From: JBGPLJ01 sp963826145 | GTDB taxonomy: Bacteria > Pseudomonadota > Gammaproteobacteria > Steroidobacterales > Steroidobacteraceae | Direction: 5' to 3' | Assembly (NCBI GenBank): GCA_963826145.1 | Contig: CAWGVW010000001.1 | Coordinates: forward strand, 1,178,001-1,242,000 | DNA: 64,000 nt | Part shown: positions 51,763 to 59,549 of the stretch, piece after piece | How positions within the stretch are numbered: position 1 is the stretch's first letter | Layout: every line of letters begins with the position of its first letter | The notes under the pieces: model-generated | What the model saw: only the letters and a program-made list of their open reading frames with translations | Told to the model about the DNA's origin: nothing | The model's database searches: none | Position numbers and translations under genes: made by a program

Positions 51763-52566
51763 ATGCCAACATTCGATGCTTGCGGAGTCATCACCCTTAC
51801 GACCGATTTCGGTCAGGAAGGCCCATTCGTTGCGACGATGAAGGGTCGGATCTTCGGCCGCTACGCCAACGCGCGCATCATCGACGTGACGCACGAGATT
51901 GTCGTGCACTGGCCCGTCGAGGCCGGGTTCTGGCTCGCCCGCGCCTATCCCTATTTTCCAGCGGGAACCGTGCATGTCGCAGTCGTCGATCCCGGCGTCG
52001 GTACCGAACGTGACATCGTCGCTGTCCAGGCGGATGCACATGTCTTCCTTGCTCCGGACAACGGCCTGCTGGCGCCGGTCCTCGGCCGCGTTCCTGGGGC
52101 CCGGGCATTTCGATTGACGGCGCGCCATCTGGAACGATTTGGTCTTGGGCGGCCAAGCGCGACCTTTCACGGTCGCGATATCTTCGCGCCGCTCGCGGCC
52201 GAGCTTGCCGCGGGCCGCTGCCAGCCCGGCGATCTCGGCCATGAGACGAATGATCTCGCGATTGGCTGGACTGACGAAGCCGAGCAGGGCCCCAATGGAA
52301 TCCGCGGTGTCGTCATCACAATCGATCACTTCGGCAATCTGATTACCAATATCGACGAGGATCTGATCGGCAAAATCGCGCGGCCCGTGGTACGTGCAGG
52401 TAACCGAACCATCCCGTTGCGGCGCACCTATGGCGAGATGAAACCGGGCGAATATCTGGCGCTCATCAATTCATTCGGGGTGCTGGAGATAGCTCGCGCA
52501 GAGCAAAGCGCAGCGGAGGGACTCGGGCTGGGCCGCGGTGCACCTGTCAGTATTACATCAGGATAA
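51763..52566 (+). CDS. S-adenosyl-L-methionine hydroxide adenosyltransferase (DUF62 family)
   Basis: This 267-aa protein belongs to the family that cleaves SAM to adenosine and methionine, related to fluorinases and chlorinases. Motifs are ITLTTDFGQEGPFVATMKG, VVDPGVGTERDI with the conserved Asp and Arg, an FHGRDIFAPLAAEL segment with the conserved His, and IDHFGNLITNI in the C-terminal domain. The ATG at 51763 was chosen because the family N-terminus begins just after it and because earlier starts overlap the divergent gene. Only 55 nt separate it from the spermidine-synthase-like gene. Hydrolase activity is the family default; a halogenase role is unlikely. Confidence 0.9.
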   Translation: MPTFDACGVITLTTDFGQEGPFVATMKGRIFGRYANARIIDVTHEIVVHWPVEAGFWLARAYPYFPAGTVHVAVVDPGVGTERDIVAVQADAHVFLAPDNGLLAPVLGRVPGARAFRLTARHLERFGLGRPSATFHGRDIFAPLAAELAAGRCQPGDLGHETNDLAIGWTDEAEQGPNGIRGVVITIDHFGNLITNIDEDLIGKIARPVVRAGNRTIPLRRTYGEMKPGEYLALINSFGVLEIARAEQSAAEGLGLGRGAPVSITSG

Positions 52567-52580
52567 TCTTGTAACGCTAT

Positions 52581-52599
52581 GATAAAAAATATATTTATC
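52581..52599. promoter_or_regulatory. AT-rich 19-bp dyad, weakly Fur-box-like
   Basis: A perfect 6-bp inverted repeat, GATAAA and TTTATC, is separated by 7 bp, giving a 19-bp element in an otherwise GC-rich region 15 bp after the SAM-cleaving enzyme gene. It has the same length and outer bases as a Fur box (GATAAT... ATTATC) and matches about 13 of 19 positions. It could equally be an AT-rich spacer. Confidence 0.3.
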
Positions 52600-52670
52600 G
52601 AAGCGAATCGGTGACTCATGCAGGCGTTGGCCGACACCCGGCCCATCTCCTTTGGCACTGCATGAAGGTC

Positions 52671-52698
52671 TTGAACCTGTTTCTAATTCGTATATAGT
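52671..52698 (+). promoter_or_regulatory. Candidate sigma-70 promoter upstream of the small acidic protein and lysC-lysA
   Basis: TTGAAC (52671-52676) and TATAGT (52693-52698) are separated by 16 bp, in a local AT-rich stretch. The predicted start of transcription lies about 58 nt upstream of the small protein gene at 52763. This is the best-looking promoter in the window by eye. The surrounding 196-nt gap (52567-52762) holds nothing else except the dyad at 52581-52599. Confidence 0.55.
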
Positions 52699-52762
52699 CC
52701 GCAGCCACTTCGCTACCCGGGAAACGGGGCGATCTCTCTGATCTCACTGGCTTTTTCGTAAC

Positions 52763-52978
52763 ATGAGCGAGCGCGACGGGGAACACTTCGATATCGACGA
52801 CGATTTTCTGGCGGAGCAGGAAGAGCCGCAGGAATTCGATCGCTTGCTGGATCGGGTGGACCGCCGAGTAAAACCCACCGGTAAACGCGGCAAAGCCGCG
52901 TGGAGCCGGCTCGAGGACGTGCTCGCCGAGCGCAAGCTGGAGAAAGAGCTGCGCGAGTTTTACGACGAAGACAAGTAG
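52763..52978 (+). CDS. Small acidic protein, resembles the PA3496 family
   Basis: This 71-aa charged protein has an acidic N-terminal half (FDIDDDFLAEQEEPQEFDRL) and a C-terminal basic-to-acidic helix (AWSRLEDVLAERKLEKELRE). The latter recalls the C-terminal helix of the PA3496-type putative envelope-integrity proteins found near lysC in related bacteria. No signal peptide or membrane helix is visible, so the cell location is unclear. No Shine-Dalgarno sequence precedes the ATG, but a good promoter lies upstream. Similar short proteins often escape annotation, and family membership is tentative. Confidence 0.6.
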   Translation: MSERDGEHFDIDDDFLAEQEEPQEFDRLLDRVDRRVKPTGKRGKAAWSRLEDVLAERKLEKELREFYDEDK

Positions 52979-53084
52979 TTCGATTTTTCCATCTAGTACG
53001 CACGACTCGAGTCACCCGCCGGCAATCGGCTGGGCGCTTCGGGTTCATTTGCGTTGTTGGTCGATCGGATCGGAGTGAAGAGCG

Positions 53085-55676
53085 ATGCAGAGTTCGGGCG
53101 GGTCGCCCTGGGTTGTCCTGAAGTTCGGCGGCACGAGTGTGTCGACCGCGGCGAACTGGCGCAACGTGGCGGACATCGTGCGCGCAAGGGTTGCAGGTGG
53201 CCTGCGTCCGCTCATCGTGCATTCCGCGCTGTCCGGGATTACCGATCGGCTGGATGGGCTCCTCACAGCCGCGCTCTGCGGCAGCGCGACTGCCGAACTC
53301 GACGAAATCGAGCGCCGGCACGTGGCGCTCGCGCGGGAGCTCGGCATCGCGATGCCGGCGGGTGTGACAACGTTCATTGCCGAGCTGCGCCAGACCATCG
53401 CGGGTCTGATGCTGGTTCGTGAAGTAAGCGACCGGCTGCGTGCGCGGGTGCTGGCGAGCGGCGAACTGATGGCAACTCATCTCGGCGCAAGCTTCCTGAA
53501 ATCCCTCGGACTCGACGCGGCCTGGTTCGATGCCCGCACGGCGTTGCGAGCCGAGGAGCGGTCGGGCCGCCATGAAAAGGCGAGCATGCTGTCCGCCACC
53601 TGTGATTTTGCTCCGGACGCCGGCTTGCGCGCTCGCCTGGATGGCCTGGCTCCGATCGTCGTCACCCAGGGATTCATCGCGAGTGATAGCGCTGGCGACA
53701 CGGTCCTCCTCGGGAGGGGCGGTTCGGATACCTCGGGGGCGTACTTCGCTGCCAAGCTCGGCGCCCTGCGCCTGGAGATCTGGACCGATGTGCCCGGCAT
53801 GTTCAGCGGCAATCCGCGCTCCATTCCGAGCGCGCGCCTGCTGAAGGCGTTGCACTACGACGAAGCGCAGGAGATCGCGAGCAATGGCGCGAAGGTGCTG
53901 CATCCGCGCTGCATCCTGCCGGTGCGCCAATACGCCATTCCGCTCCATATCTATGCGACGCAGATGCCAGACTTGAGTGGCACTGTCGTCAGCGCCGCGC
54001 CGGGTGAGAATGCCGCGCAGGTGAAGGCGATCTGCGTAAAGAAGGACATCACGCTAGTGTCGCTCGAAAGTCCCGGCATGTGGCACCAGGTCGGGTTCCT
54101 CGCCGATGCGTTCCAGGTGTTCAAGGCGCACGGCCTGTCTGTGGACCTTATTTCGACTTCGGAAACCAACGTCACCGTCTCGCTCGATCCGGCCGCCAAT
54201 GCGCTCGACCCCGCGATCGTCGACGCTCTGGTAAAGGATCTGGCTGGACTCTGTCGCGCTCAGGTTATCGGACCCTGTGCATCGCTCAGCCTGGTCGGAC
54301 GCAACATCCGCGGCATCCTGCATGACCTCGGCGAAGCCTTCGAGCTCTTCGAGGAACAAAAGATCTATCTCGTGAGCCAGGCGGCGAACGACTTGAATTT
54401 CACCTTCGTCATCGACGAGACGCAGGCGGACCGGCTTGTGCAGCAGCTGCATGATCTCCTCATCCGTCCGGGCCAGGGCGATCCAGTCTGGGGTCCTACC
54501 TGGGAGCAGCTGCATGCGCCACAGTCGCGCGCGGAGCCGGCAGTCGATCGCTGGTGGTGGCCGGCCAAGCGCGAACAGTTGCTCGCGCTCGCGCGGGAAA
54601 ACTCCGCCGCCTATGTTTATGACGCAGCAACGATCGATGCCCGGGCGCGCTCGCTCGGTGAGATGAAGTCCGTCGATCGCGTCTTCTACGCGATCAAGGC
54701 GAATCCCCATCCCGAGATCCTGCGCCGGGTAGCCGCGACCGGACTGGCGCTCGAATGCGTTTCGCGGCCGGAGGTCGAGCAGGTACTGCGCGAGGTGCCG
54801 AGCCTCGCCCGCGATCACATTCTCTTTACTCCAAATTTCGCCGCCCGCGACGAATACGAATTCGCCCTCGCCGCGGGTGTCTGGCTTACGCTCGACAATC
54901 TGCATCCCCTTATTCACTGGCCGCAGCTCTTTCGCGACCGCGACGTCATTGTGCGCGTCGATCCCGGCTTCGGTCGCGGACACCACCAGCATGTACGCAC
55001 AGCAGGCCTGCATTCGAAGTTCGGGGTCCCGACGTTTGAGCTTGAGGAACTCGAGCGGCTGGCGCGCGCAGCCGGTGCGCGTATCGTGGGGCTGCACGCG
55101 CACAATGGCAGCGGGATCTTCTCGGTGACGAACTGGGTGGAAACGGCAGAGCTGCTGACTGGGCTTGCGCGCCGGTTCGCGGACGTGCGCTACATCAATA
55201 TCGGCGGCGGGATCGGCGTGCCGGAGAAGTTCTCGCGTGAACCAGTCGACCTCGCAGCGCTTGACGCCGCGCTCGCGCGGGTTCGCGAACGCCATGCGCA
55301 TCTGCAATTCTGGATGGAGCCTGGACGCTATGTGGTGGCTGAGGCCGGCGTGCTGCTCGCCGTCGTAACGCAGCTGAAGGGCAAGGGCGATGTGCGGTAT
55401 GTTGGTATTGCAACGGGAATGAATTCGCTCATACGGCCTGCGCTCTACGGTGCCTGGCATGAGATCGTGAATCTGACGCGGCTTGGGGAACCGGCAAGCG
55501 ACACCTGCACGATCGTCGGGCCGATCTGTGAGAGCGGGGATCAGCTCGGGACCGGTCGCGCATTGCCGCCGACCGAGGAGGGTGACGTACTCCTGATTGC
55601 CAACGCTGGCGCCTATGGGCACGCGATGAGCTCGCATTACAATCTGCGGGCGCCGGCGATCGAGATTGTCGTTTAA
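53085..55676 (+). CDS. lysC-lysA: Bifunctional aspartate kinase / diaminopimelate decarboxylase
   Basis: This 863-aa fusion catalyses the first and last steps of lysine synthesis. Residues 1 to about 465 are an aspartate kinase (VLKFGGTSVSTAANWRNVAD, LLGRGGSDTSGAYFA, ELMATHLGASFL) with a C-terminal ACT pair (VDLISTSETNVTVSLD). From about residue 500 it is a PLP-dependent decarboxylase with Lys538 in FYAIKANPHPEI, HNGSGIFSVTNW, the substrate motif EPGRYVVAEAG and the C-E-S motif GPICESGDQLG. Both halves look intact. GGAG lies upstream of the ATG. The fusion is typical of Xanthomonadales and relatives, and lysine feedback on the kinase half is expected. Confidence 0.96.
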   Translation: MQSSGGSPWVVLKFGGTSVSTAANWRNVADIVRARVAGGLRPLIVHSALSGITDRLDGLLTAALCGSATAELDEIERRHVALARELGIAMPAGVTTFIAELRQTIAGLMLVREVSDRLRARVLASGELMATHLGASFLKSLGLDAAWFDARTALRAEERSGRHEKASMLSATCDFAPDAGLRARLDGLAPIVVTQGFIASDSAGDTVLLGRGGSDTSGAYFAAKLGALRLEIWTDVPGMFSGNPRSIPSARLLKALHYDEAQEIASNGAKVLHPRCILPVRQYAIPLHIYATQMPDLSGTVVSAAPGENAAQVKAICVKKDITLVSLESPGMWHQVGFLADAFQVFKAHGLSVDLISTSETNVTVSLDPAANALDPAIVDALVKDLAGLCRAQVIGPCASLSLVGRNIRGILHDLGEAFELFEEQKIYLVSQAANDLNFTFVIDETQADRLVQQLHDLLIRPGQGDPVWGPTWEQLHAPQSRAEPAVDRWWWPAKREQLLALARENSAAYVYDAATIDARARSLGEMKSVDRVFYAIKANPHPEILRRVAATGLALECVSRPEVEQVLREVPSLARDHILFTPNFAARDEYEFALAAGVWLTLDNLHPLIHWPQLFRDRDVIVRVDPGFGRGHHQHVRTAGLHSKFGVPTFELEELERLARAAGARIVGLHAHNGSGIFSVTNWVETAELLTGLARRFADVRYINIGGGIGVPEKFSREPVDLAALDAALARVRERHAHLQFWMEPGRYVVAEAGVLLAVVTQLKGKGDVRYVGIATGMNSLIRPALYGAWHEIVNLTRLGEPASDTCTIVGPICESGDQLGTGRALPPTEEGDVLLIANAGAYGHAMSSHYNLRAPAIEIVV

Positions 55677-55694
55677 GGGAGCCGGAAGTCTTTC

Positions 55695-56813
55695 ATGGCG
55701 GTGTCAGTTGGAATCATAGGATGGCGTGGCATGGTGGGGAGCGTGCTCCTCGAGCGCATGCGCGCGGAACACGACTTCGATCACATCGAACCGGTGTTCT
55801 TCAGTACGAGCCAGGTGGGTTCCGCCGCGCCCGCGATCGGCCGTCCGACAGGTCCGGTGCGCGACGCGAAGAGAGTGGCCGAGCTTGCGAAGGCCGATAT
55901 CCTGATTTCCTGCCAGGGCGGCGACTACACCAACGAAATATTTCCGCAACTTCGCGCTGCCGGCTGGCAAGGCTACTGGATCGATGCCGCTTCGGCCCTG
56001 CGCATGCAGGATGATGCCATCATCATCCTCGACCCGGTGAACCGCGAGGTGATCGAAGCCGGCATCGAGCGCGGCGTCAAGAATTTCATCGGCGGCAATT
56101 GCACGGTTTCCCTGATGCTCATGGCGGTTGCGGGCCTCTTGAAGGCGGGTCTCGTCGAGTGGATCACGACAATGACCTACCAGGCTGCATCGGGTGCAGG
56201 TGCGCAGCAAATGCGGGAGCTCCTCCTGCAGATGGGACATGTCTATCGTGCCGCCGAGCCGCTGCTCGCTGATCCCGCTAGTTCCATCCTCGACATCGAT
56301 CGCAAGGTGAGCTCCGTCTTGCGCTCCAAGTCGCTGCCGCAGGAGCAGCTTGGAGCGCCGCTCGCAGGCAGTCTGATTCCGTGGATCGACAAGGACCTCG
56401 GCAACGGGCAGAGCCGCGAAGAGTGGAAGGGCGGCGCCGAGGCACGCAAGATTCTGGGGCCCGGCGGAGCTGGAGTCGTCATTGACGGTGTCTGCGTGCG
56501 CATCAGCGCCATGCGCTGTCACAGCCAGGCGCTGACGATCAAGCTGCGCAAGGACCTGCCGCTGATCGACATCGAGCGCTTGCTGGTCGCGTCGAATGAT
56601 TGGGTGAAGGTGATCCCGAACGAACGCGAGTCTTCGATCAAGGAGCTGTCGCCGGCCGCGGTCAACGGCTCGTTGCAAATTGCAATCGGCCGCCTGCGCA
56701 AGCTCCCCATGGGCGGAGACTATCTCGCTGCGTTTACGGTTGGCGACCAGCTCCTTTGGGGTGCGGCGGAACCTTTGCGCCGAATGCTGAGGCTCCTGCT
56801 CGTCGCTGAATGA
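55695..56813 (+). CDS. asd: Aspartate-semialdehyde dehydrogenase
   Basis: This NADP-dependent dehydrogenase (372 aa) reduces aspartyl phosphate, at the branch point of the lysine, threonine and methionine pathways. The N-terminal VGIIGWRGMVGSVLLERM is the cofactor loop. Cys136 in GGNCTVSLMLMA is the nucleophile, YQAASGAGAQQMREL is the substrate region and a late His sits in RISAMRCHSQAL. It matches the Gram-negative long form. GGAAG precedes the ATG, 18 nt after lysC-lysA, suggesting one transcript. It ends 7 nt from the convergent hisIE. Confidence 0.96.
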   Translation: MAVSVGIIGWRGMVGSVLLERMRAEHDFDHIEPVFFSTSQVGSAAPAIGRPTGPVRDAKRVAELAKADILISCQGGDYTNEIFPQLRAAGWQGYWIDAASALRMQDDAIIILDPVNREVIEAGIERGVKNFIGGNCTVSLMLMAVAGLLKAGLVEWITTMTYQAASGAGAQQMRELLLQMGHVYRAAEPLLADPASSILDIDRKVSSVLRSKSLPQEQLGAPLAGSLIPWIDKDLGNGQSREEWKGGAEARKILGPGGAGVVIDGVCVRISAMRCHSQALTIKLRKDLPLIDIERLLVASNDWVKVIPNERESSIKELSPAAVNGSLQIAIGRLRKLPMGGDYLAAFTVGDQLLWGAAEPLRRMLRLLLVAE

Positions 56814-56820
56814 TTGCGCG

Positions 56821-57456
56821 TCAATTCGGCGGGTGGCCGGTGTGTCGTGATGCGAGTTCATCGACGACGAGCTTGAGCGAAAGATTGCGGCTCTTGAGCA
56901 TTAGGAGCAGGTGATAAAGGAGATCCGCCGACTCCGAAATCACTTCCCGGTCCTCGCCACCCGCGCCCGCAAGCGCCACTTCCAGGCCTTCTTCGCCGAC
57001 CTTCTGCGCGATGCGCTTCTGGCCCTGCTCCACGAGCCGCGCGGTGTAGCTTCCTTCTGGTCGTTCGGCAATTCGCTGCGCGATGATGCGCTCCAGGTCC
57101 GCAAGGAAGGCCAGTCGTTCGCCATCGGTGGGCGGGACGTCGATGAAACAAGTTGGCGTTCCGAGGTGGCAGACCGGTCCCGCGGGCAAAGCCTGCACGA
57201 GCAGCGTGTCGTTGTCGCAGTCCGGCGCGATACCGACCAGATTGAGGAAGTGCCCGGAGGTCTCGCCCTTAAGCCACAACGAACGCCGGCGGCGGCTGTA
57301 GAAAACGACGCGGCCGCCCTCGACCGTTGCCTCGAGCGCCTGACGATTCATGAAGCCGAGCATGAGGACGGCGCCGGTCGCCGCGTGCTGTACCACCGCA
57401 GGCAGGAGCCCATCGCCCTTGTTCCAATCGAGAGCCCGGATCTGTTCGGGTGTCAT
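56821..57456 (-). CDS. hisIE: Bifunctional phosphoribosyl-AMP cyclohydrolase / phosphoribosyl-ATP pyrophosphatase
   Basis: HisIE (211 aa) catalyses steps 2 and 3 of histidine synthesis. The N-terminal HisI part has LLPAVVQHAATGAVLMLGFM, RRRSLWLKGETSGHFL and zinc-site DCDNDTLLVQA. The C-terminal HisE part starts near residue 110 and has GEEGLEVALAGAGGEDREVI and ESADLLYHLLLML. It starts in an ATGA overlap with hisF and is the last gene of the his operon. Confidence 0.96.
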   Translation of the reverse strand: MTPEQIRALDWNKGDGLLPAVVQHAATGAVLMLGFMNRQALEATVEGGRVVFYSRRRRSLWLKGETSGHFLNLVGIAPDCDNDTLLVQALPAGPVCHLGTPTCFIDVPPTDGERLAFLADLERIIAQRIAERPEGSYTARLVEQGQKRIAQKVGEEGLEVALAGAGGEDREVISESADLLYHLLLMLKSRNLSLKLVVDELASRHTGHPPN

Positions 57457-58220
57457 GGTCGTACCTCAATGCCCTGGCGCCGCAGGTACTGCTTCAGCTC
57501 GGGAATGGCGATGTCGGCGAGGTGAAAGACACTTGCCGCGAGAGCGCCGTCGACATTCGCTCGTTCGAACACGTCGCGAAAATGGCCCGGCGTGCCGGCC
57601 CCGCCCGACGCGATGAGCGGAACATCGCAGACGGCACGCGCCGCTTCGAGCTGCGTAATGTCGAATCCTTGTCGGACGCCGTCGCTTGCCATGCAGTTGA
57701 GCACGATCTCGCCGGCGCCACGCTGCTGGACTTCGACGATCCAGTCGAGCGTAACGCGGGCAGTGTCGCGCGTCTGCGCCGGGTCTCCCGTGAACTGGTG
57801 CACGTGGAATCCCTCCGCAGTTGCCTGGCTGTCGATGCCGACGACGATGCATTGCGAGCCGAACCGCTTGCTCAGGCGGGTGATGAGTTCCGGATCGGCA
57901 AGTGCAGGAGAGTTCACGGACACCTTCTCAGCCCCAGCGCCGAGAACCTCTTCGGCGTCGGCGATAGAACGAATGCCGCCAGCGACGCAAAAGGGAATGT
58001 CGAGGATCCGCCCGATCCTTGAGATCCAGCGGCGATCGACCGACCGCCCCTCGGGACTGGCAGTGATGTCATAGAAGACGAGTTCATCGGCGCCCGCGTC
58101 GCGATAGCGCCGGGCGAGTTCCAGGATATCGCCGACCACGCGATGCTCCCGAAAGCGGACGCCCTTGACGACCTGGCCATCGCGTACGTCGAGGCACGGG
58201 ATTATGCGTTTCGCAAGAAT
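57453..58220 (-). CDS. hisF: Imidazole glycerol phosphate synthase, cyclase subunit (ATT start)
   Basis: HisF (255 aa from this start) is the cyclase half of the HisHF complex. The catalytic Asp of the first strand lies in AKRIIPCLDVRDGQVVKGV and the second catalytic Asp in CIVVGIDSQ. The conserved N-terminus, ending LAKRIIPCLDV, requires initiation at ATT (58220-58218), where a GAGGAG lies 8 nt upstream inside hisA. The nearest in-frame standard start, GTG at 58139, would remove 27 residues including the catalytic strand. No ATG, GTG or TTG occurs between. The gene overlaps the end of hisA by 19 nt and hisIE by 4 nt. Confidence 0.93.
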   Translation of the reverse strand: MLAKRIIPCLDVRDGQVVKGVRFREHRVVGDILELARRYRDAGADELVFYDITASPEGRSVDRRWISRIGRILDIPFCVAGGIRSIADAEEVLGAGAEKVSVNSPALADPELITRLSKRFGSQCIVVGIDSQATAEGFHVHQFTGDPAQTRDTARVTLDWIVEVQQRGAGEIVLNCMASDGVRQGFDITQLEAARAVCDVPLIASGGAGTPGHFRDVFERANVDGALAASVFHLADIAIPELKQYLRRQGIEVRP

Positions 58221-58942
58221 GGCAGCAACTCCTCGGGGGAAATGCGATTTTCGAGCAACGCGCGCCCGCTGACAGCCGCGGCAACGCCGAGATCGGCGAG
58301 CGCCGCGAGATCACGGGCATCGCGGATGCCACCGGATGCCTGCCACTCGACCTCGGGAAAGCGCCGCAGCGCCTCGTCATAGAGATCGAGATTCGGCCCG
58401 CTCAACATGCCATCCCGGGTCACGTCGGTGCAGAGAACGTGCTTCACCTTGCTCCCAGTCAATGTCTCCAGGGCTTCCCATAAAGAGAGTCCTGTTTGCT
58501 CGCGCCAGCCATGGGTGGCGAGGAGCGGCGTTCCCTTGGCGTCGGCGCGAATGTCGAACGCGATAGTCAGACGATCGGGGCCGAAATCGGCAAGCAGGGA
58601 GCGGACTTCGTGCGACTGCGCGACCGCCAGGCTTCCGATTACGGCGCGCGCGGCGCCGCGCTTGAGAATCAGCTCGACCTCGCGTCGCGATCGCAGGCCG
58701 CCGCCGACCTGCAACCGCATGTCCCTACGTGCGATGAGCGAATCAATGACAGCGTCGTTCACGGCTGCGCCGTCCCGCGCCGCGTCGAGATCGACGATGT
58801 GCGTCCAGCCGGCGCCCCAGTCCCCGTAGCGATCGAGGAGCGCCGCCGGTTCGATGTCAAAAACCGTCTCGGCCGCAAAGTCCCCCTGGCGAAGTCGCAC
58901 GCAGCGGCCGCCGCGCAGATCGATTGCAGGAATGAGACGCAT
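58202..58942 (-). CDS. hisA: ProFAR isomerase (phosphoribosylformimino-AICAR ribotide isomerase)
   Basis: HisA (246 aa) is a half-barrel-duplicated TIM barrel that opens the ribose of ProFAR. The general-base Asp lies in AIDLRGGRCVRL and the acid Asp in CTDVTRDGMLSGPN; phosphate-site motifs are VGGGLRS and ASGGIRD. It starts in a TGATG overlap with hisH. Its 3' end contains the Shine-Dalgarno sequence and the ATT start of hisF. Confidence 0.96.
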   Translation of the reverse strand: MRLIPAIDLRGGRCVRLRQGDFAAETVFDIEPAALLDRYGDWGAGWTHIVDLDAARDGAAVNDAVIDSLIARRDMRLQVGGGLRSRREVELILKRGAARAVIGSLAVAQSHEVRSLLADFGPDRLTIAFDIRADAKGTPLLATHGWREQTGLSLWEALETLTGSKVKHVLCTDVTRDGMLSGPNLDLYDEALRRFPEVEWQASGGIRDARDLAALADLGVAAAVSGRALLENRISPEELLPFLRNA

Positions 58943-59535
58943 CAGCCGAGTCTCAGGAAGTTGGCGAGGATCTGCGTTCCGGTGCCGGCGGACCTTTCCG
59001 GATGAAATTGCGTGCCGAAGAAGTTCCGGCTGGCGATCACTGCCGAGAAGTCGCCGCCGTAGTCGCAGCTCGCCACCGTTGCGGCGCCGATATCAGTGGC
59101 GTAGCTGTGCACGAAGTAGGCGTACTCGCCCGATTGGACCTGTGCGAGCAGGGGGCTCGCCTGGCCGATCTGCAATTGATTCCAGCCCATGTGCGGCACG
59201 GGCCGGCCGGCTACTGCGTGCATCCGCGTGGCACTACCGGCAACGACTCCAAGGCACGCTGTGTCGCCTTCCTCCGACCGTTCGAACAGCAGCTGCATGC
59301 CGAGGCAGATACCGAGCACCGGTTGCTGCAGGGTAGGAATGACCTCGGCGAGGCCAGACCCTCGCAGGCGCGACATCGCGTCGGCCGCCGCTCCCACGCC
59401 GGGAAGCACCACGTGCGTTGCGTCGCGCACGTCCCGGACATCTGCTGTGACGGTTGCCTGGCATCGCAGCCGTTCGAACGCAAACTGGAGCGAGGCGACA
59501 TTGGCGCCGCCGCTGTCGATGATCACGAGCCGCAT
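58942..59535 (-). CDS. hisH: Imidazole glycerol phosphate synthase, glutaminase subunit
   Basis: HisH (197 aa) releases ammonia from glutamine for HisF. The catalytic Cys77 lies in LGICLGMQLLF and the His-Glu pair in TQFHPERSAGTG. The N-terminal VIIDSGGANVASLQ replaces the more common YGxGN motif and resembles Xanthomonadales HisH. AAGGA precedes the ATG. It follows hisB by 14 nt and overlaps hisA. Confidence 0.95.
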   Translation of the reverse strand: MRLVIIDSGGANVASLQFAFERLRCQATVTADVRDVRDATHVVLPGVGAAADAMSRLRGSGLAEVIPTLQQPVLGICLGMQLLFERSEEGDTACLGVVAGSATRMHAVAGRPVPHMGWNQLQIGQASPLLAQVQSGEYAYFVHSYATDIGAATVASCDYGGDFSAVIASRNFFGTQFHPERSAGTGTQILANFLRLG

Positions 59536-59549
59536 GCGTGTTCCTTGCG

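Noticed and set aside
57453..58139. hisF starting at GTG 58139
   Set aside because: It would remove the first beta strand with the catalytic Asp, although the missing residues are encoded just upstream in frame and match HisF closely.
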